From Cliona cf. orientalis (Eukaryota > Porifera > Demospongiae > Clionaida > Clionaidae): a DNA stretch of 64,000 nucleotides. The notes under the pieces were generated by a model. The model was given only the letters and a program-made list of their open reading frames with translations, was not told where the DNA came from and made no database searches. The position numbers and the translations under genes were made by a program. Where the stretch lies: the NCBI GenBank assembly GCA_963930775.1, contig OZ005693.1, forward strand, positions 3,224,001 to 3,288,000, given 5' to 3'. Within the stretch, counting starts at the first letter, position 1. Every line of letters starts with the position of its first letter. Shown piece by piece: positions 62,401 through 64,000 of the stretch.

Positions 62401-64000
62401 GTAAGCAAAGTACTTGAAAGACACATTTCTAACGTAATTATGGACCATCTCCACCATCATTGTTTTATCTCTGACCACTTTCTAGAGGGAAGGTCTACTG
62501 TGACTGCACTCATCAAATGTATAGCTACCGACGACTGGTTTAGAGCACTTGAAGATGGTCATGAGGTGTGTGCCATCTTTTTTTATTATAGGAAAGCATT
62601 TGATTCTGTGCCTCACCAGTCTGCTGTTGAAATTAGCCAATATTGGCCTTGATGACTGTCTTCTTGTGTACTGTGGTTGCATGATTATCTATGTAATAGA
62701 GTGCAATCCGTTTAATAGATGGCTCAGAGTCGGATGCAGTCCCTGTTTTGTCAGGTGTAGCTACCACAGGGATCAGTTCTTGGCCCACTATTGTTTCTAA
62801 TTTATATTAATGACCTAGCTACCTGATGCAGTTGTCAATCCGAGTGCTATTTTCAATCTCTTTGCAGATGACGTCTTATTGTACCATACTGTGTCAAGTA
62901 TTGATAATTTTTGGCAGTACAAAAATTAAGAGTCGATTAACTTTATTGAACAGTGGTCCTGTAGCAATTAGCTACTTAAGCCTCAACGCTCTCAAGTGCA
63001 AATCAGCAAGTGTATGCTGATTTCTCGCAAGAGACATCCTCTACAACCAGTTCAGCCCCTGTTGTTGAACGGTGAGTTGCTGGAAAGAGTGGACACTTAC
63101 AAATATCTTGGAATACTACTAACCCATGATCTGAGCTGGTCACCACACATATCAGCTGTTTGTGCTAAAGCCAAACGAATCCTTGGTCTGATCTATCGAA
63201 GGTTTTTCGGCAGCACTGACCAAGACGCTATCAAGCAACTGTACATCTCTTTAGTGAGACCTCATCTCGAGTATGGGAGCCAGGTGTGGGACCCTCATCT
63301 AACAAAAGACAAAGCTTTACTGGAGAATGTGCAAATGTTTGCATGTCGGATAGCTTGCTCTCGCTGGGATGCTAGTTATGATGATCTACTGAATTTTTTT
63401 GAACTACAAACTTTGCAGGAGCGTAGGCTACGTGCAAAACTTGGTCTTTTGTTCAAGATTATTCTCAAGCTATATGCTACTTCCCTGATAATACATTTTG
63501 TTTCCGTCAGCAATCACGCAGCAGTAGGGCCAATCATTTGCCACTTGTTGTTCTGTTTGCCCATACAAATGCTTATTTTATACTCTTTTGTTCCACATAG
63601 CTACCACATCACTCTGGAATTCACTCCCAGATGAATGTATTTCAGTTTCATCAGTTTGTGCATTTAAACGTAGTTTATGTTCTCGGTAATATTTACTGAC
63701 ATACATATTACTTATTTTCGGGTACACTCTCGATTAGTTTTAACTATTTGTGTGTCCAATGCATTATTCTGATAATACATTTTGTTTCCGTCAGCAATGA
63801 CACAGCAGGAGGGCCAATCATTTTCCACTTGTTGTTCCATTTGCCCATACAAATGCTTATTTAGCTATACTCTTTTGTTCCACATACCACATCACTCTGG
63901 AATTCACTCCCAGATTAATGTATTTCAATTTCATCAGTTCGTGCATTTAAACGTAGCTTATGTTCTCGGTAATATTTACTGACATACATATTGCTTACTT
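62400..64000 (+). pseudogene. CR1-like LINE fragment, heavily mutated
   Basis: RT pieces in changing frames: FLEGRSTVTALIKCI (62485), HEVCAIFFYYRKAFDSVPHQ (62560), then a decayed QGSVLGP/ADD region (62770-62890). An open C-terminal part (63030-63470) shows YKYLGILLTHDLSWSPHISA and QLYISLVRPHLEYGSQVWDP. Same family group as 59151-60473, but opposite strand and more diverged. The element runs to the window edge. Confidence 0.8.
63486..64000. repeat. Tandem duplication of the LINE 3' end
   Basis: 63486-63717 ('ctgataatacattttgtttc' ... 'acatacatattacttatt') recurs at 63767-64000 with few differences, 281 bases apart. The second copy is cut by the window end. Confidence 0.8.

Noticed and set aside
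1..64000. tRNA or rRNA genes
   Set aside because: No cloverleaf with matching A and B boxes and no rRNA-like conserved blocks were noticed by eye. A tRNAscan run would settle it.

Overview
The window reads as AT-rich, intron-containing, repeat-laden DNA from an early-branching animal, most likely a demosponge. This is inferred from lineage-style arrays of POT/PTR2-like transporter genes, a Death/NACHT receptor gene with mostly short introns, a one-ankyrin-per-exon gene and animal-type DIRS, Ty3/gypsy, BEL/Pao and CR1-like elements. No bacterial, organellar, tRNA, rRNA or CRISPR feature was found. The species cannot be fixed from the sequence alone.

Layout. 0.6-1.4 kb: a degenerate ~75-bp minisatellite. 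1.5-11.2 kb: two tandem POT/PTR2-like units. Copy A is an open 522-codon frame. Copy B is split by a 3.45-kb CACTA-type DNA element with a TTT target duplication. A third, badly broken copy C lies at 57.06-61.5 kb, split by a nested TA-flanked insertion. After each copy comes a decapitated 5' head of a further copy and the same spacer, so these are segmental duplications.

11.8-17.5 kb, minus strand: an apparently intact six-exon NLR-like gene, Death - NACHT - degenerate LRR-like region - Death - Death. All splice junctions join in phase, giving about 1040 aa. Its start codon lies only about 0.5 kb from the first exon of a plus-strand gene running from 17.97 to 50.6 kb. That gene has 26 single-ankyrin exons, all in phase 0, one long fusion exon (35.1-35.9 kb) and a terminal exon encoding a Cys-rich CaaX-like tail. 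The two genes form a head-to-head pair and may share a promoter region. A plausible but untested reading is a paired innate-sensing module, with a Death/NACHT receptor facing a membrane-anchored ankyrin scaffold.

Mobile DNA occupies most of the ankyrin-gene introns and the right end. There is a full DIRS-type retrotransposon (25.9-30.9 kb) with split direct repeats, itself inside a terminal-inverted-repeat element. There is a deleted BEL/Pao element (40.2-41.5 kb), and a near-perfect Ty3/gypsy element (50.8-55.2 kb) with a GATAC target duplication and almost identical LTRs. Two CR1-like LINE fragments lie at 59.15-60.35 and 62.4-64.0 kb. Many MITE-like or foldback elements are present, several with intact target duplications. 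Gene models were built by hand from splice-site and phase agreement and have not been tested against transcripts.
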